Translations under genes and position numbers: made by a program | Notes under the pieces: generated by a model | Seen by the model: the letters and a program-made list of their open reading frames with translations, nothing else | What the model was told of the DNA's origin: nothing | Database searches by the model: none | Source of the DNA: Duganella alba | GTDB lineage: Bacteria; Pseudomonadota; Gammaproteobacteria; Burkholderiales; Burkholderiaceae_D | DNA: 64,000 bases | Reading direction: 5' to 3' | NCBI RefSeq assembly: GCF_009674495.1 | Contig: NZ_WKJN01000012.1 | Span: forward strand, 99,637 to 163,636 | In this document: positions 61,795-64,000 of the stretch, piece by piece | Layout: every line of letters begins with the position of its first letter | How positions within the stretch are numbered: the stretch's first letter is position 1

Positions 61795-63344
61795 AGCAGA
61801 TCCTCCAGTTCGGCGTTGCGGGCCTGGCGGGCCTTGTCTTCCTTCTGCTGCTTGAGGGCGACCACGACCTGATCGTTGAGTTCGGCAGGCAGCGAATTCA
61901 GCAGGGCCAGCTTGGCTTGCTTGTCCTCGCCCATGGCGTTCAGCTGGGCCACGATGTCGGCGGCGGTGGGCGCTGCAGCTGGCGCGGCGGCTGCAGCCGG
62001 TGCAACTGGCACGGCTGCCGGTGCGGCCGCGACAGGCGCCGGTGTGGCGGCGGCCGAGGCTTGCTGCTTGACGCTGGCGGCATGGGCGCGCTCGTGCTGG
62101 CGTTCGGCCTGGTCGGCGATACGGGTTTCCTGCACGAAGTCGCGGAAAGTTTTGCTCAGGTGCTGGCCGGAGGTGCCGACCGTGCTGTTCTTGGCCATGA
62201 TGCGTTGCTGCAGCACCGCCAGACGCGCCTGCGCGGTGTCGGCCACGCGGCGATAGGCTTCGCGCACGGCGGTGTAGCTGGAATAGCGGCCGCCGCCGAT
62301 GTCGCGGAAGGCTTCCGCGCTGTTCTGGCCGGCAAAGCCCCAGCGGTAGCCGAAGATCACGCCCAGCAATTGCAGGAAGACGAACACGAAGGCCAGCACG
62401 ATGAAGGTGGCCCAGCCGCCGTGGCGGTCGATGTCGGCTTCGTCGGTCGCCACTTTCTTGTCGGCGTTGTGGTCGGAGGCGGCATCGGCGTCCGGCAGGC
62501 GCAGGGTGGTCTTGCTCATGTCCATGCTGTCGGCGGCGGCCTGGTTGCCGCTATCGACCTGATGGGTGACCAGCGCGACACGCGCCGACAGTTCTTTTTC
62601 CAGCACCTGGCCGCGCACATAGGTGGCGGCGCCGGCGATCAGCAGCACGATCACCAGCGTGGCGGTCGAGATCACATAGCTTGGATGGGTGCCGACGCGG
62701 TTGCACAGCTGGGTGTAGGCAGGCATGTCGCTGTCGCTGCTCTGCGGATCGGACAGGGGAATGGTGCCGGTCGACAGCTTGAACTGGCGCTTGTCTTCCA
62801 CCCATTCGCGGCGGGCGTTCTTGATCAGGTTGGACTTGTGCAGCTCATGGCCGGCAAAGTGGGTGAACGCCACCAGGATCACCGAGATCAGGAAGGCGAT
62901 GCCGTAGGCGCCGGTCTGTTGCAGGTTCTCGCTGGCGCCCGGAATGGTGTAACCAGCCAGCACGTACGAGAAACCGAGCGCTTCGACAAACACCATCGAC
63001 ACCGTCAGCAGCCAGATCCAGCCCGGCGTGTTGGTGCGGCCGTTGTCGCCGGCCTTGGTCAGGTAAGCCTTCTTCTCGTTGAAGTCGTGCTCGTCCTGCA
63101 CGTGGACGAAGTTCTTGTACTCCTGGCACAGCGTGCGCTCGCCGGTGAACCAGCCTGGATGGGCCACGTCTTCATTGGCGTCGCGCGACAGGCTGGCGAT
63201 GCGGCCGACCAGCGGAAAATTGACCCAGGTGTTGAACCACCACCATTTGACCTGCTGCCACAAGGTGGCCACGACAACCAATGCCAGCATCACGCTGACG
63301 ATGCTCCAGGCCAGCGCCGGATACGTGGAAATAAACTCCTTCAT
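61791..63344 (-). CDS. Five-TM membrane protein with Ala/Pro-rich linker, unknown function
   Basis: The 517-aa protein has predicted TM helices near 10-29, 108-134, 146-168, 222-245 and 312-338. A charged helical segment ('RRVADTAQARLAVLQQRIMAKN') is followed by an Ala/Pro/Val-rich linker (about 425-460) and a short helical tail rich in Lys, Gln and Glu. No enzymatic motif is evident. It sits between two secreted proteins in one operon and is 12 bp downstream of the first. I do not recognise its family. It may be a scaffold or channel of an envelope complex. Confidence 0.7.
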   Translation of the reverse strand: MKEFISTYPALAWSIVSVMLALVVVATLWQQVKWWWFNTWVNFPLVGRIASLSRDANEDVAHPGWFTGERTLCQEYKNFVHVQDEHDFNEKKAYLTKAGDNGRTNTPGWIWLLTVSMVFVEALGFSYVLAGYTIPGASENLQQTGAYGIAFLISVILVAFTHFAGHELHKSNLIKNARREWVEDKRQFKLSTGTIPLSDPQSSDSDMPAYTQLCNRVGTHPSYVISTATLVIVLLIAGAATYVRGQVLEKELSARVALVTHQVDSGNQAAADSMDMSKTTLRLPDADAASDHNADKKVATDEADIDRHGGWATFIVLAFVFVFLQLLGVIFGYRWGFAGQNSAEAFRDIGGGRYSSYTAVREAYRRVADTAQARLAVLQQRIMAKNSTVGTSGQHLSKTFRDFVQETRIADQAERQHERAHAASVKQQASAAATPAPVAAAPAAVPVAPAAAAAPAAAPTAADIVAQLNAMGEDKQAKLALLNSLPAELNDQVVVALKQQKEDKARQARNAELEDLL

Positions 63345-63356
63345 GACTACATCCCT

Positions 63357-64000
63357 TTATTTTTGGTTGAGACTAGGTTTGAAATCCGCCGACATCAGGC
63401 GCGCGTTGTGCCAGTACACCAGGCTGCCCTTCTTGGCGACGCTGCCGCCGTCGCTGCCGAACACCACGTCGACGCAGGACAGGCCGCCTTTGCCGTTCAG
63501 GAACAGGCGGTACAGCAAGCCTTTGTTGCCGAGATAGGTGTTGACTTCCGGCGTGGCGGACAGGGTGGGCGTGACGCTGCCGGCGCGCGCCGGGTTGTAG
63601 CCGGCGTAGACCTTGAACTCCGGCAGGTTGGCGGCGGCGCCATCGCCGGCCAGCACGGCGACCTTGTTCAGCACCACCAGGTGGCCGTTGACCTGGTCGG
63701 CCCAGGTTTTGCCATACAGGCCGGGCAGGTGTTCGCTGGTGCGGTAGGTTTTGCCGTCGGCCAGCGCCTTGACGCCGTTGGCGGCGCGCGGGTGGTCGCG
63801 CGAGCAGTCCGCAATCACCGGCGGTTCGTCGGCGTAGGCGGTGCTGATCAGCGAGAAGGTGGGGCGGCTGCGCGAGGCCAGCTGGCCGATGTCGGCGGCG
63901 CCGGTGGCCGTCAGCGGGCTGCCGCCAAAGTCGATGCCGTTGGCGGGCGTGGGCGCGGCGGCGCCTGGCTTGGCCGGCTGCGCTGCTGCGGTTGCGGCCT
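63357..64000 (-). CDS. C-terminal part of an unrecognised (probably secreted) protein, cut by the window edge
   Basis: The frame is open from the right edge, with no stop in the 214 codons seen. It begins with an Ala/Pro-rich stretch ('AAAQPAKPGAAAPTPANG') and continues 'FSLISTAYADEPPVIADCSRDHPRAANGVKAL'. The last part is beta-rich ('GHLVVLNKVAVLAGDGAAANLPEFKVYAGYN') and contains two Cys. The true start lies beyond the window; ATG or GTG codons inside are not good starts. It precedes the five-TM protein gene by 12 bp, so all three genes form one operon. No function can be assigned. Confidence 0.65.
   Translation of the reverse strand, partial: AATAAAQPAKPGAAAPTPANGIDFGGSPLTATGAADIGQLASRSRPTFSLISTAYADEPPVIADCSRDHPRAANGVKALADGKTYRTSEHLPGLYGKTWADQVNGHLVVLNKVAVLAGDGAAANLPEFKVYAGYNPARAGSVTPTLSATPEVNTYLGNKGLLYRLFLNGKGGLSCVDVVFGSDGGSVAKKGSLVYWHNARLMSADFKPSLNQK

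Overview
The window is a high-GC chromosomal segment of a betaproteobacterium, most likely Oxalobacteraceae (Duganella/Massilia/Rugamonas type). This is an inference from codon use, from protein resemblance and from gene neighbourhoods typical of that group: thrB next to a DUF2782 protein and polA; xseB-ispA-dxs; pilT-pilU; ubiA beside oxyR; trmL-comF-bioC; and a complete aa3/caa3-type cytochrome oxidase locus with heme A synthesis genes. I see no rRNA, tRNA, CRISPR array, intact insertion sequence or prophage. About 80 features are supported.

Layout. 1-9 kb: the end of a response-regulator-like protein, a sugar dehydrogenase, glutathione-dependent formaldehyde dehydrogenase (frmA), an orphan BlaR1-type M56 peptidase behind a symmetric operator-like sequence, a UvrD helicase, a membrane protein, homoserine kinase and a DUF2782 protein. 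9-18 kb: polA, a Tat-exported dienelactone hydrolase-like protein, a ZIP metal transporter with a probable ATC start, a lower-GC patch carrying a GST and a ParE-type toxin-antitoxin pair, a 3-mercaptopyruvate sulfurtransferase, an EamA transporter and a Rieske oxygenase. 18-28.7 kb: the isoprenoid operon xseB-ispA-dxs, an SGNH hydrolase containing a hexanucleotide tandem repeat, a divergent LysR regulator, an M48 peptidase behind a perfect 21-bp palindrome, a PduO-type cobalamin adenosyltransferase and glcDEF (glycolate oxidase).

28.7-41 kb: a membrane-bound GGDEF-EAL protein, glutathione peroxidase, pilU and pilT separated by a perfect 84-bp palindrome, yggS-proC, an Rrf2 regulator divergent from an epoxide hydrolase-like gene, a DUF883 protein, ubiA, oxyR, a third PilT/PilU-family ATPase and a heptose adenylyltransferase. 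41-46 kb: an accessory stretch with two AraC regulators, three phage-tail-collar (microcystin-dependent-protein-like) domains in two genes, and another EamA transporter. 46-57.6 kb: trmL, comF, bioC, then the respiratory block: ctaC (fused to cytochrome c), ctaD, a 35-aa assembly peptide, ctaG, DUF2970, ctaE, a terminator, a small twin-TM protein, SURF1, a SCO-like protein, ctaA, ctaB and SCO. These genes encode oxidase subunits, copper delivery and heme A supply. 57.6-64 kb: an AI-2E-family permease, a periplasmic binding protein, a CorC/HlyC-type protein, and a three-gene operon cut by the window edge (secreted protein, five-TM protein, secreted VWA-like protein) that I do not recognise.

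The strongest leads for something undescribed are the unrecognised operon at 60964-64000, the two related palindromic elements (32981-33064 and 53126-53151) that look like one dispersed repeat family, and the fused collar-domain locus at 42606-43838. The regulatory dyads upstream of the M56 peptidase, the M48 peptidase and the Rrf2/hydrolase pair are exact or nearly exact and are easy to test.
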